From assembly GCF_015100155.1 (NCBI RefSeq), contig NZ_JACKZA010000014.1, forward strand, positions 1-64,000: a stretch of DNA of 64,000 nucleotides, read 5' to 3'. Every line of letters begins with the position of its first letter. Within the stretch, counting starts at the first letter, position 1. Positions 1 through 8,751 of this stretch are shown here, in pieces. The stretch comes from Acidithiobacillus sp. HP-2. GTDB taxonomy: Bacteria; Pseudomonadota; Gammaproteobacteria; Acidithiobacillales; Acidithiobacillaceae. Below the pieces are notes generated by a model. The model saw only the letters and a list, made by a program, of their open reading frames with translations. It made no database searches and was not told the origin of the DNA. The position numbers and the translations under genes are program-made.

Positions 1-1
1 C

Positions 2-499
2 GGTGATGTCATTGTGACCTATGACAGCAAACCGGTTTACAACGTCGGCCAACTGCCGCCCATGGTCGGCAACACGGTTCCCGGCACCCATGCCAGCGTG
101 GGCATCCTTCATCATGGCGTCGCGGAAACCAAAAATGTTCTGGTCACCGCCCTGCCGAAAAACATGGACGAGCAGCCCGGCAGTACCCAACCGGCAGCGC
201 CTGCAAAGACCCTGAAAATCAGTCGGATGGATATTCATGTTCAAAATCTGACTCCAGATATTGAAAAACAGCTGGATGTTCACCATGGTGTGGTGGTGGT
301 AGGCGTCAGTGAAGGCCCTGCCGCTGAAGCGGGCCTGATGCCCGGAATGATCATTCAGCAGATCAATCAGCAGGATGTCCAAAATGTCAGCGAGCTGGCG
401 CACATTGTCGCCGAACTACCCGCAGACCAACCCATTCCCATGTTGGTCCGTCAGGGTAAAGCCAGCATCTATGTGGTCATTACCCTGGCAAAAAAATAA
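2..499 (+). CDS. Do-type (DegP/HtrA) serine protease, C-terminal part, cut by window edge
   Basis: This is the tail of a periplasmic HtrA/Do protease; the protease domain lies outside the window. About 165 codons remain in an open frame that runs in from the left edge. They cover the end of one PDZ domain (sequence around GDVIVTYDSKPV) and a complete second PDZ domain (KISRMDIHVQNL to the C-terminus). The same segments occur in the complete Do protease at 62235-63740, for example the shared phrase on misfolded-protein-binding PDZ 'GMIIQQI(N/D)QQ(D/E)V' and the C-terminal YVVITL. The two are clearly paralogues, not copies: the linker between the PDZ domains differs and this one lacks the same spacing. 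A GTG at position 14 is internal, not a start. The gene is convergent with the next one. Confidence 0.9.
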   Translation, partial: GDVIVTYDSKPVYNVGQLPPMVGNTVPGTHASVGILHHGVAETKNVLVTALPKNMDEQPGSTQPAAPAKTLKISRMDIHVQNLTPDIEKQLDVHHGVVVVGVSEGPAAEAGLMPGMIIQQINQQDVQNVSELAHIVAELPADQPIPMLVRQGKASIYVVITLAKK

Positions 500-504
500 C
501 CCGT

Positions 505-531
505 TCGAGCGCTACAGGACGTTGCGCTCGA
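505..531. terminator. inverted repeat between convergent genes
   Basis: An 8-bp perfect inverted repeat (TCGAGCGC ... GCGCTCGA, 11-nt spacer) lies just after the protease stop and covers the stop codon of the minus-strand gene. There is no U-run, so termination is only suggested. Confidence 0.35.
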
Positions 532-1897
532 CAATCACTTCAGAATAGGGATCACCCATAGCCACACAAGCGCTTTGCCGTCCCCAGAAACCAGCTTTTG
601 AACGGTTCACCTGATAATAAAATTCCAGGGTCAGATCGGGTTTGGCGGTAATATCAGCACTGTACAGCAGGTTCATCAAGGATGCGCCGATACCCGTCAT
701 CAAATAATCCACTGGATGATCTGCCGTGCCAAAACTCCGCAGATAACCCAGAGATTCATAGGGATACCAGGCCCTCAGCACCAGACGTTCGTTGGGCACC
801 AGTTCATGAATCCTCCAGACACCCCAGCCGAGGGCATTAATACAGGCGACGATACCCGCCAGCCAGTCCTCACGACAGCGCAATTGGGGGACCACCAGCT
901 GATACCAGGGATCCGAGCGCATAATGCCACCCATAGTATTGAAACCACATATATGACCGGCTTCAATAAGCAGGGTATCGGCGAGATCCTTACCCTGTAA
1001 TCCCGCAAATTTTTCCTTGTAATAAAACAGGGCGGGATATTCATACCACAGCATTTCACCCAGATAAGGATGGGTGGCCATTGCTTTAACCAGAGCCTCT
1101 TCGAAGCGAAAAGATACCAGATTGTAATAGTCTGCATAATGTCGCGTCAGACAAACGCCAAATTCCCGTATCATCCCATGCTCATCGCCCTGAAGCGGCA
1201 TGCCACTGACTGCTGCGATAATACCCGGCTCATCCAGATGCAGGCCAACAGTGCGTTCAGGTATATCCGCCGCTTCTGAAGGTAATCTTACCTCTACAAT
1301 GGCCTGGGTACCCATAATATTTCCGTCTGGTTTGGCAATAAGAATTTGACTCATCCAGAAATCTGTTTGTTCGTCCCCACGGCTGAGGGACTGATCACCA
1401 AGGCGATTTCCCAAATGACCGGCAAATGGGATCTCATAACCCGCTGATAAGGCACCAATAGCAAATCCCAGGTCAAAGTGTTCTCCTGCCCAGCGTCTTT
1501 TCCCATAATTAAGACGTAGGGCAAAACCATAATGAGAATTTTTTTCGATAATCTGAAAAGCATTTTCCGGGTTTTCCGGCAGCTGAAAAGATGCCAGGGG
1601 CAAATCACCGAATCCACAAAATCGATAAACAGCTTCTGCATACGCCAGCCGATCTTCCACTGACCAGTCCGGACAGGATTTAAAATGTTGCTGCAGTTGC
1701 CGGAAGCTGACCTCAGCCGCTGATTGCATGAGAATAGGATCACGCTGAATGTAGTGACAATCTTCGACCACCAACTGCAAAAAGCGATTGTAATGATTAC
1801 AGTGAAAAATCACTGGCTCATTATCAATGGTCACTATGCCGGTTTTGGGGTCACGCTGGGGATGAATGGAAGGAAGTTGCATCATATTCTGCCACAC
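512..1897 (-). CDS. uncharacterised 461-aa protein, possibly two-domain with V4R-like features
   Basis: I do not recognise this protein with certainty. It is soluble, with no signal peptide and no membrane segment. Two halves can be seen. The N-terminal half contains an HCNHYNRFLQ segment near residue 32. The C-terminal half contains a C..G..GGIMRSDPW stretch, followed by a GWGVWRI/ELVPNERL strand pair near residue 355. These features recall V4R (4-vinyl reductase) small-molecule-binding domains, but the resemblance is by eye only. Cysteines and histidines are spread through both halves, so a metal or haem site is possible. The start ATG at 1897 gives a full frame; an in-frame ATG five codons later is an alternative. 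It lies downstream of xerD on the same strand, with a 75-bp gap. Confidence 0.6.
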   Translation of the reverse strand: MWQNMMQLPSIHPQRDPKTGIVTIDNEPVIFHCNHYNRFLQLVVEDCHYIQRDPILMQSAAEVSFRQLQQHFKSCPDWSVEDRLAYAEAVYRFCGFGDLPLASFQLPENPENAFQIIEKNSHYGFALRLNYGKRRWAGEHFDLGFAIGALSAGYEIPFAGHLGNRLGDQSLSRGDEQTDFWMSQILIAKPDGNIMGTQAIVEVRLPSEAADIPERTVGLHLDEPGIIAAVSGMPLQGDEHGMIREFGVCLTRHYADYYNLVSFRFEEALVKAMATHPYLGEMLWYEYPALFYYKEKFAGLQGKDLADTLLIEAGHICGFNTMGGIMRSDPWYQLVVPQLRCREDWLAGIVACINALGWGVWRIHELVPNERLVLRAWYPYESLGYLRSFGTADHPVDYLMTGIGASLMNLLYSADITAKPDLTLEFYYQVNRSKAGFWGRQSACVAMGDPYSEVIVERNVL

Positions 1898-1972
1898 TCT
1901 ATGGTTATAAACCTGACTTTACAGATAGTCGAAACGCGCCAGGCTGCAAGTCCAAATTAGCGTAAAATAATC

Positions 1973-2884
1973 CTACGCGCGGGGATGATGCTTTTCATGC
2001 AAGGCCTTGAGGCGGGCCTGGGCGACATGGGTGTAAATTTCGGTAGTACCCAGATTCGCATGCCCCAGCATCAACTGTACGCTGCGCAAATCAGCACCAT
2101 GATTCAGCAGATGGGTGGCAAAAGCATGGCGCAAACTATGGGGTGAAACTGCCTGTTCAATACCGGCGACTTTTGCATAAGCTTCCATATTCTGCCAGAA
2201 ACGCTGACGCGTCATCGCTGCCCCGCGAGCTGTCACAAATACGGCTGCAGAAATGCGCGCTCCCAGAATCCGGGGACGGGCATTTTGCAAATAAGTCGCT
2301 ATTCGCTCAGCCGCCATTTCCCCCATGGGCACCAGCCGTTCCTTGCGGCCTTTGCCAAAGACCATGACCAGATCTGCGTTCAGATCCAGTTGCCGCATTT
2401 CCAGATTGACCAGTTCGGAAACCCGCAAGCCGCAGGCATACATCAACTCCAGCATCGCCGCGTCGCGCAACCCCAGCGGCCGGGTCTGATCCGGTGCGGC
2501 AAGAAGGGCTTCAATTTGTGTTTCACTCAGCACATGGGGCAAATAGCGGGCAAGACGAGGACTTTGCAAGTTCTGGCTGGGGTTGTGGGTTACCCAGCCC
2601 TCACGCAGCGCATAACCATAAAAACGGCGGATGCTGGACAGCAACCGGGCGACCGAACGCATTGCCGCGCCGGATTGCAGTTTTTGTCCGAGAATACGCA
2701 TCAACATCCCGGCATCAGCACTCAGCAAGTGCGCATCCTGTTCAGCCAGAGTCAAAGACAACTGCAGCAGATCCTGCCGATAAGCAGCCAGGGTATTTTC
2801 ACCCAGATTTTTTTCGAGCCAGAGCGCATCCAGAAAAGCATCAATGCGCTGAAGATCCTCAGACGGGGGTGCTGCCATCGTCAT
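1973..2884 (-). CDS. xerD: tyrosine recombinase XerD
   Basis: Site-specific tyrosine recombinase that, with XerC, resolves chromosome dimers at dif near the division septum. It is 303 aa, the usual Xer length. The N-terminal SAM-like core-binding domain occupies about residues 8-95 and the catalytic domain about 115-295. All six catalytic residues can be placed: Arg154 (in GLRVSEL), Lys178, His249 and Arg252 (HSLRHAFATHLL), His275 (GHANLGTTEIY) and nucleophile Tyr284. It looks intact. XerD rather than XerC is chosen from the overall style (HSLRHAFATHLLNHGADLR), so the paralogue choice is an inference. The ATG start at 2884 follows the neighbouring stop by 12 bp, so it is probably cotranscribed with the upstream unknown gene. 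Confidence 0.88.
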   Translation of the reverse strand: MTMAAPPSEDLQRIDAFLDALWLEKNLGENTLAAYRQDLLQLSLTLAEQDAHLLSADAGMLMRILGQKLQSGAAMRSVARLLSSIRRFYGYALREGWVTHNPSQNLQSPRLARYLPHVLSETQIEALLAAPDQTRPLGLRDAAMLELMYACGLRVSELVNLEMRQLDLNADLVMVFGKGRKERLVPMGEMAAERIATYLQNARPRILGARISAAVFVTARGAAMTRQRFWQNMEAYAKVAGIEQAVSPHSLRHAFATHLLNHGADLRSVQLMLGHANLGTTEIYTHVAQARLKALHEKHHPRA

Positions 2885-2896
2885 GAGGCTGTTTAC

Positions 2897-4117
2897 TTAA
2901 TCGAAATAAAAACGCAATACGACCAAAGGGTGAATCCATGCCAAGGGTCCTCCTGTGACCTGTCCGGCACGCTGCGCAGTTCGCCAGATCGGCCAGAAAC
3001 CCGTGGGATTCCCTTGGGCTACCGCCCGTTCGGCCAATTGTAACCACCAATCCGCAGATGTTCCGGAAGCGGCAGCATAAAGCGCCCCTTGCCAGGTAAA
3101 AGGCGCCGGAACCGGTTCGGACAGCGCCCTATCCCGATAAGCAGCGAGGGTACTGAAATCCGGCCAATCCTCACGGCGCTGCCAACCGGCAAAGCCAAAA
3201 GTGCTGGCGGCAGCACTGAACAACACCTTACGTGCCTGGCGCAAACTGCGATGGGGAAAGGTCAGCAGGGTTCCCAGCCAGACATACAAACGCATCAGCG
3301 CCTGAGGATCATGACGATGACCACCCTCAATAATCATCAGGGTCACCGTCAGAAACAACTGCCGAATGGCATCCAGAGGCTGATCCCCCAAGGCCCGGAT
3401 CCGCCCCATGAAGGCGGGCAGATCGCGCTCGCGCAGGGCATGCAGCAGGGGCTTATCCACTTCAGGATCGCGACTCGCACGCCCTTCCGGCACGACCACC
3501 GCAATACCAGATGCCTGCTGCCAATGGCTCTGCAACAGAGCCAAAGCCCCCAAAGCAAAAGGCCGGGCAGGCAGCCCGGCCGCTGCGTCATGCCATTCAC
3601 CAAACAGAATACTACGAAGGCCCTGCGCATGGCTGTCATCCGCCAGCCGCTGGGCCAGCCGATTCAGCACCACACGCCGGGCATTTTCGTCATCGGCCAT
3701 GCTCTGCAGCAAAGGCACCAGATGCTCCAGATCAGCTTCTTCCACCGCCTTGGACAGAAGATCGACTTCCATATCCAGCGGCATGGGTGCACTGGCTTCC
3801 AGCTTGAGCAACTCCGGCAAAGGGGCGGCAGTCAATAACGCGCGTTTTTCTTCCTGGATACCTGCCGCAGCGGCCAAGAGCCCGACAGGAAGCTGCCCCG
3901 CTGCAGCCCAGATGGACTGGCTATCCACCACCACCTGCAAAGCCTCCGTATTATCCGCTGCACTCCACCAATACGGCAGGATATCCTCCTGCCAGGCCGA
4001 ATGGAGCAACAACTGCTGAGCGGGGTCGGCCCACAGGGCGGCCCGCCCATCAACAGACGCAGAACGCCAGCGTTCCAGGATTTCCCTGGACGCCGGCGTC
4101 ATGATCAGATTATCCAA
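2897..4117 (-). CDS. uncharacterised 406-aa protein between rplS and xerD
   Basis: No family recognised. The protein is soluble, rich in Ala, Leu and Trp, and looks almost entirely alpha-helical, with repeated short helices (for example LLSKAVEEADLEHLVPLLQS and the following segment), which suggests a helical-repeat fold. No signal peptide, cysteine motif or nucleotide-binding loop is visible. It follows rplS on the same strand by 39 bp and precedes xerD by 12 bp, so it probably belongs to the translation-gene transcript. An ATG six codons inside (MTPASREIL) could be the true start. Base composition matches the neighbouring housekeeping genes. Confidence 0.7.
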   Translation of the reverse strand: MDNLIMTPASREILERWRSASVDGRAALWADPAQQLLLHSAWQEDILPYWWSAADNTEALQVVVDSQSIWAAAGQLPVGLLAAAAGIQEEKRALLTAAPLPELLKLEASAPMPLDMEVDLLSKAVEEADLEHLVPLLQSMADDENARRVVLNRLAQRLADDSHAQGLRSILFGEWHDAAAGLPARPFALGALALLQSHWQQASGIAVVVPEGRASRDPEVDKPLLHALRERDLPAFMGRIRALGDQPLDAIRQLFLTVTLMIIEGGHRHDPQALMRLYVWLGTLLTFPHRSLRQARKVLFSAAASTFGFAGWQRREDWPDFSTLAAYRDRALSEPVPAPFTWQGALYAAASGTSADWWLQLAERAVAQGNPTGFWPIWRTAQRAGQVTGGPLAWIHPLVVLRFYFD

Positions 4118-4156
4118 AGCGAACCCAGCCTTCGCCAGGAAGCGCAGCAGAAATCA

Positions 4157-4501
4157 TCAGCCCAGTTTTTCTTTGATGCGGGCAGCCTTACCAGACAGAT
4201 TACGCAGGTAGTAAAGCTTGGCACGACGCACATCACCGCGACGCTTGACTTCCACCTTGGTCACCAGCGGTGAATAAGAGGGGAAAACACGTTCCACACC
4301 TTCGCCATTGGAGATTTTCCGCACCGTGAAGGCAGAATGCAGGCCACGATTGCGACGGGCAATGCAGATTCCTTCAAAAATCTGGATACGTTCGCGGTCG
4401 CCTTCCTTCACCTTGACATGCACGGCAACCGTATCGCCTGCGCCAAAAGCCGGAAGTTCCGACTGAACCTGTTCTTTGTTGATTTCATCAATGATGTTCA
4501 C
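4157..4501 (-). CDS. rplS: 50S ribosomal protein L19
   Basis: Large-subunit protein at the interface with the small subunit. 114 aa, typical for L19. The sequence starts [11 protein letters not shown] and has the conserved [27 protein letters not shown] and [16 protein letters not shown] blocks. I place the start at a GTG at 4501, preceded by AAGGAGCAGGGCT. A longer frame upstream, to 4582, overlaps trmD and does not resemble L19. Last member of the rpsP-rimM-trmD-rplS order seen in most proteobacteria. Confidence 0.95.
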   Translation of the reverse strand: MNIIDEINKEQVQSELPAFGAGDTVAVHVKVKEGDRERIQIFEGICIARRNRGLHSAFTVRKISNGEGVERVFPSYSPLVTKVEVKRRGDVRRAKLYYLRNLSGKAARIKEKLG

Positions 4502-4523
4502 AGCCCTGCTCCTTCGCCTAGTA

Positions 4524-5267
4524 TTACTGCACTTCGCCGTCCTGACGGCGATAATCATCCAATAACTTCTGCTCACGCGCACTCAAAACGCGCTGCGCCA
4601 ACAAATCCGGACGCCGCTCAGCCGTACGCCCCAAAGACTGTTGCAGGCGCCAACTACGAATCCGGGCATGATCTCCCGAAAGCAAAACTTCCGGAACCCT
4701 TACGTCCCCCACCACTTCCGGGCGCGTAAAATGTGGACAGTCCAGCAAGCCGTTATCCGCAAAGCTATCTTCGACTGCCGAGTCCGCATGTCCCAACAAA
4801 CCCGGTAATTGCCGGGCCACTGCTTCAATCAGTACCAAGGCAGGCAACTCCCCACCTGCCAGTACATAATCGCCAATGGACCATTCTGCATCCACCGCCG
4901 CCAGCACCCGCTCGTCAATGCCTTCATAGCGGCCTGCCAGCAAAATCAATCCGTCTGCACCGGCAAAGCCCTGCACGGCTCCCTGCTGCAGACGCTGCCC
5001 CTGGGGGGACAGGTAAATCACCGGCGCCCCCGGGTTTGCTGCGCGTACCGCAGCAATGGCTGCCAACAACGGGGGCGCCATCATCAACATTCCCGGACCG
5101 CCACCAAAGGGCCGGTCATCCACGCGGCGATACGCATTATCGCTAAAATCGCGAGGATTCCAGGCATGTATCTGGATCAGCCCACGCGCCTGGGCCCGCC
5201 CCAGCACCCCCTCGCGCAGATAACCGTGAATCAGCTCCGGAAAAATAGTGATGACATCAAAACGCAT
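4524..5267 (-). CDS. trmD: tRNA (guanine-N1)-methyltransferase
   Basis: SPOUT-family enzyme that methylates G37 of tRNAs reading CNN codons, using S-adenosylmethionine, and prevents +1 frameshifting. 247 aa. Recognised by [13 protein letters not shown] at the N-terminus, the FGGGPGMLM loop, and the knot region with [10 protein letters not shown] and [10 protein letters not shown]. The ATG overlaps the rimM stop as TGATG, so I prefer 5267 over the GTG one codon earlier. 22 bp before rplS. Confidence 0.96.
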   Translation of the reverse strand: MRFDVITIFPELIHGYLREGVLGRAQARGLIQIHAWNPRDFSDNAYRRVDDRPFGGGPGMLMMAPPLLAAIAAVRAANPGAPVIYLSPQGQRLQQGAVQGFAGADGLILLAGRYEGIDERVLAAVDAEWSIGDYVLAGGELPALVLIEAVARQLPGLLGHADSAVEDSFADNGLLDCPHFTRPEVVGDVRVPEVLLSGDHARIRSWRLQQSLGRTAERRPDLLAQRVLSAREQKLLDDYRRQDGEVQ

Positions 5268-5782
5268 CACCAGTCCGCTTGCCAGTCCACGGTAATCAGT
5301 CCGGCACTCTGGTCCACCCCAGCTGCACTTGTATCTGACCAGGGAATCAGCAATTCCCCGCCTTTTTCACCGTCCAGTACCATAACGTCATTCGCACCGG
5401 TTTCGAGAAAACTCTTCACGTTTCCCAGAAACTGACCTTCCAGATTCTGAACCCGCATACCAATCAAATCACGCCAGTAATATTCACCGGGCTCCAGGTC
5501 CGGTAAATACTTCCGCGCAATTCTGATCTCCTGACCAATGAGGGCACGGGCCTGTTCCCGGTCACTGACTTCCGCCAGCTTGGCAACCACACCCTCACCC
5601 TGCATACGCCCCTCTTCCAACACATAAGGCCGTAGTTCAGAACCCAAAAACCAGGGTGAGTAGTCGAGAATGGCATCACGCAGATCCGTAAAAGAGAACA
5701 CTTTTAACATTCCACGCACACCGTAGATGCCGGAAATTTTTCCCAGCACCACCCATTCTTCAGACTCAGGCGGCAGCGACAC
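5267..5782 (-). CDS. rimM: 16S rRNA processing protein RimM
   Basis: Assembly factor that binds S19 in the 30S head and helps 16S rRNA maturation. 171 aa, with the N-terminal beta-barrel ([18 protein letters not shown]) and the C-terminal PRC-barrel ([11 protein letters not shown], then GELLIPW). The start is a GTG at 5782, inside the last codons of rpsP (17-bp overlap), consistent with translational coupling. The operon order supports the call. Confidence 0.95.
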   Translation of the reverse strand: MSLPPESEEWVVLGKISGIYGVRGMLKVFSFTDLRDAILDYSPWFLGSELRPYVLEEGRMQGEGVVAKLAEVSDREQARALIGQEIRIARKYLPDLEPGEYYWRDLIGMRVQNLEGQFLGNVKSFLETGANDVMVLDGEKGGELLIPWSDTSAAGVDQSAGLITVDWQADW

Positions 5783-6026
5783 CCGTCTTACTCACGCCTT
5801 CTTTCTTGAAAAAGCCGGCTACCGTATCAGAAGGCTGCGCACCCTGGCTGAGCCAGTAAGCGGCACGCTCTTTGTCGATGCGCAATTCGGCCGTAGCGCC
5901 AATGGGATTGTAAAAACCCAGGCGCTCAATGAAACGGCCATCGCGCCGGTTACGACTATCCGTCACCACGATGTGATAAAAAGGCCGCTTTTTGGCGCCG
6001 CCCCGGGCCATACGAATAACTACCAT
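5766..6026 (-). CDS. rpsP: 30S ribosomal protein S16
   Basis: Small-subunit protein needed for 30S assembly. 86 aa, beginning [20 protein letters not shown] with the conserved [14 protein letters not shown] motif. AAGGAG lies 6 nt upstream of the ATG. It is the first gene of the rpsP-rimM-trmD-rplS group and lies 69 bp after ffh on the same strand. A GC hairpin in that spacer (CTCCC...GGGAG, about 6043-6063) might be a leader structure. Confidence 0.96.
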   Translation of the reverse strand: MVVIRMARGGAKKRPFYHIVVTDSRNRRDGRFIERLGFYNPIGATAELRIDKERAAYWLSQGAQPSDTVAGFFKKEGVSKTGVAAA

Positions 6027-6095
6027 GTGTTCTCCTTAACCATGTCCTCTCCCACTGGACGGGAGAAAGGCGCGTATCGTAACTAAAAACAAGCT

Positions 6096-7472
6096 CTAAC
6101 GGAAGGGTAAACCGCCCTTTAACATCGATTTGGGATTCATCCCCAATAAACGGCTGAGTCCGCGCCCGCCTTTCCCCATTTTTTTGAACATTTTCTGCAT
6201 CATCTCAAACTGCTTGAGCAGCTTGTTGACCTCAGTTACGGTGGTTCCAGCGCCTGCAGCGATGCGACGACGGCGCGAAGCCTTGATGATTTCCGGATGC
6301 CGACGTTCGCCGGGCGTCATGGAATTGATAATGGCCTCCAGACGACGCATGGGTTTACCGTCCTGCATGGCCGCCTGTGCCTCAGCGGGGAGCTCACCCA
6401 TCCCCGGCAATTTATCCATAATGCTCGACATGCCCCCCATTTTTTCCAGCTGCCGGAGTTGCTGGCGAAAATCTTCCAGGTCAAAACCTTTTCCGCTGCG
6501 CAGTTTTTCGGTCATTTTCTGCGCTTGTTCAACATCGACATCCTGTTGGACCTGCTCAACCAGGCTGACAATATCGCCCATGCCCAAAATACGCGAAGCC
6601 AGGCGATCCGGATAAAAAGGTTCCAGACCCTTGCGGATTTTTTCGCCAATACCCATAAACTTGATGGGCTTGCCGGTAATGGCCCGCACCGACAAGGCAG
6701 CGCCACCACGCGCGTCACCGTCAGTCTTGGTCAAAATGACGCCGGTCAGCGGCAAGGCATCATTAAAAGCCTTGGCCGTATTGACCGCATCCTGACCTGT
6801 CATGGCGTCCACCACAAACAGCAACTCCACCGGCTGGACGGCGCCGGTCAAAGCCTGGGCTTCCGCCATCATGGCGTCATCCACATGCAGGCGTCCGGCG
6901 GTATCGACAATCAACACGTCAAATACCCCGCGCTGCGCTGCCTCTAAGGCATCTTTGGCAATCTGCACCGGCTGCTGATCTGGACGGGACGGAAATACTT
7001 CGACCTCAATATCCTTGCCCAGATGCGCCAACTGCTCCATGGCAGCAGGCCGATAGACGTCGGTACTCACCATCATGACCCGCTTTTTTTCTTTTTCCTT
7101 GAGCCACAAAGCGAGCTTGGCACTGGTCGTGGTTTTACCGGAACCCTGCAACCCGGCCAAAAGGATCACCGCCGGAGGACGGGCACTCAAATCCAGCCGG
7201 TCGTTGTGCTCACCCATGAGCTTGACCAGTTCATCATTGACAATCTTGATAAACACCTGCCCCGGCGACAGGCTTTTCACCACTTCCTCCCCCAGCGCCG
7301 ATTCGCGCACCTTGTTGATGAAGTCTTTCACCACCGGCAGTGCCACATCGGCTTCCAGCAAGGCCAAACGCACTTCACGCAGGGCGTCACGAATATTGTC
7401 TTCGCTCAAACGCCCCTGGCCACGCAGGTTTTTAAAAGTCTGGGTGAGTTTTTGGGTCAGATTGTCAAACAT
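6096..7472 (-). CDS. ffh: signal recognition particle protein Ffh (SRP54)
   Basis: GTPase of the signal recognition particle; with 4.5S RNA it targets nascent inner-membrane proteins to FtsY and the translocon. 458 aa. The N domain covers about 1-85. The G domain has the P-loop GLQGSGKTTTSAKL near residue 106, then DTAGRLHVD and TKTDGDARGGAALS. The methionine-rich M domain, from about 300, has GGMSSIMDKLPGMG and the C-terminal MLKGGLPF. A strong GAGGGGG precedes the ATG. The SRP RNA gene is not seen nearby. Confidence 0.97.
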   Translation of the reverse strand: MFDNLTQKLTQTFKNLRGQGRLSEDNIRDALREVRLALLEADVALPVVKDFINKVRESALGEEVVKSLSPGQVFIKIVNDELVKLMGEHNDRLDLSARPPAVILLAGLQGSGKTTTSAKLALWLKEKEKKRVMMVSTDVYRPAAMEQLAHLGKDIEVEVFPSRPDQQPVQIAKDALEAAQRGVFDVLIVDTAGRLHVDDAMMAEAQALTGAVQPVELLFVVDAMTGQDAVNTAKAFNDALPLTGVILTKTDGDARGGAALSVRAITGKPIKFMGIGEKIRKGLEPFYPDRLASRILGMGDIVSLVEQVQQDVDVEQAQKMTEKLRSGKGFDLEDFRQQLRQLEKMGGMSSIMDKLPGMGELPAEAQAAMQDGKPMRRLEAIINSMTPGERRHPEIIKASRRRRIAAGAGTTVTEVNKLLKQFEMMQKMFKKMGKGGRGLSRLLGMNPKSMLKGGLPFR

Positions 7473-7513
7473 GGGTCCCCCTCATATCAGGGGTGGATTT
7501 TGGACTGTATGGC

Positions 7514-7870
7514 TCAGTCGTGCAATGGCGGACGCCATTCCAGCCGCTGGCCGGGTTCAACGCCATAAAACCTAATGCCGCCAGCGGCTACTTCCAGGGT
7601 CATTACTGCAGCACGGCAAAATCGCCAACGCCAGGGGGGCAAATCGCTATGACAAGCAGTAACCCGCCTGTTCTGGTCCAAAAAAATCACGTCAATGGGG
7701 AAAACCATGCCTATGCTGTGAATACTGCCTACGTGCATCAATAGCAGTCCTGCGTCAGCATTGAGATGACTTTTCCCTAACAGCCCACGCAGACGATCTC
7801 CAAAATGACTGGCGCAAGACACTTCTGTCCATAAAATGTCTTCTCCCCGAGAGATACAGCCTACTGACAT
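7514..7870 (-). CDS. DUF192 family protein
   Basis: Small single-domain DUF192 protein of about 118 aa; molecular function unknown for the family. Recognisable blocks are the RLRGLLGKSHL segment, the HSIGMVFPIDVIFLD core and the C-terminal AVMTLEVAAGGIRFYGVEPGQRL. No signal peptide is visible, although many family members are exported. I choose the ATG at 7870, which overlaps the tadC stop as TGATG; a TTG one codon earlier is possible. The overlap puts it in the tadB-tadC operon, so it may be co-expressed with the pilus export platform. Whether it has a pilus role is open. Confidence 0.85.
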   Translation of the reverse strand: MSVGCISRGEDILWTEVSCASHFGDRLRGLLGKSHLNADAGLLLMHVGSIHSIGMVFPIDVIFLDQNRRVTACHSDLPPWRWRFCRAAVMTLEVAAGGIRFYGVEPGQRLEWRPPLHD

Positions 7871-8751
7871 CAATATCCGCCCTCCTGTAAAAATTTCATG
7901 TAAATCACAAAAGCCAGCATCAGGAAGGTAATCGGAAAAATAAAAACCACCAGCGGCGCCAAAAGCTTGACTGGTGCTTCAAGAGCCAATTTTTCTGCCC
8001 GCAAAAAACGCTCTTCCCGTCGCTGTTCTGCTTGAGCACGCAATACTGGTCCCAGATCTCCGCCACGCTCCTCTGATTGAACCAACGCACTGACCAGACT
8101 GCGTACTTCCGTCAACGATACGCGCTCTCCAAAGCGTCGAAACACATCCATTTTTGCCGTACCGGATCGCAACTCCCGAATCATGATCGCGAACTCGTTG
8201 TGCAGCGGGCCTGCAGGCCCCTTATCAACAGCCACCTGCATCGCACTGGTTAAATTAAGCCCTCCCTCAATCATAAGGGTGATGAAATCCAGGTAAACCG
8301 GTAACTCTTTTAGAATAAGACGCCCACGCCGCTTGGCCTGTTCAACCAACCAGATGTCAGGATAAAAGCTCGCAAACAACATAGTCAAAAATAACAGCCA
8401 AACATTGAACAACCCTGAAACCCGATATAACAACACACAAAAAATCAAGGGTACCGTCGTACTCAGAACTTTCAGTGCAACAAACTCTCTGGAACTCAGC
8501 AAGTAGTGCATACCCGCTCTTTGTAACCGTTGATGTACCGGTAACAGCAAACGATCGGGAATGAAAATAACCAATGTTGAACGAACAAATTGAACTATGG
8601 GCCAAAGCAGCCTCAACCCTTTGGGTAAAGGATCCATGTAGTCCCTGGGCGAGGGCTCCATCTGGCGTGCCAGATAACCCAAGCCATAAATTGCAACAGC
8701 AATAGACAACCCTATCAGTACGGCAATTAACCATATTGTTAGCTTTGTCAT
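7870..8751 (-). CDS. tadC: Tad pilus inner-membrane platform protein TadC
   Basis: Polytopic inner-membrane protein of the GspF/T2SSF family, which with TadB forms the platform on which the CpaF/TadA ATPase drives Flp pilus assembly. 293 aa. Membrane segments lie near residues 5-27, 95-130 and 265-288. The GspF domain (about 140-260) contains LPVYLDFITLMIEGGLNLTS and SALVQSEERGGDLGPVLR, the usual signature. Start ATG at 8751 overlaps the tadB stop by 4 bp (ATGA). Transcribed away from the rest of the Tad locus. Confidence 0.92.
   Translation of the reverse strand: MTKLTIWLIAVLIGLSIAVAIYGLGYLARQMEPSPRDYMDPLPKGLRLLWPIVQFVRSTLVIFIPDRLLLPVHQRLQRAGMHYLLSSREFVALKVLSTTVPLIFCVLLYRVSGLFNVWLLFLTMLFASFYPDIWLVEQAKRRGRLILKELPVYLDFITLMIEGGLNLTSAMQVAVDKGPAGPLHNEFAIMIRELRSGTAKMDVFRRFGERVSLTEVRSLVSALVQSEERGGDLGPVLRAQAEQRREERFLRAEKLALEAPVKLLAPLVVFIFPITFLMLAFVIYMKFLQEGGY

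Noticed and set aside
4502..4582. Longer L19 starting at 4582
   Set aside because: Overlaps trmD, and L19 families begin at the NIIDEI segment; GTG at 4501 has AAGGAG.
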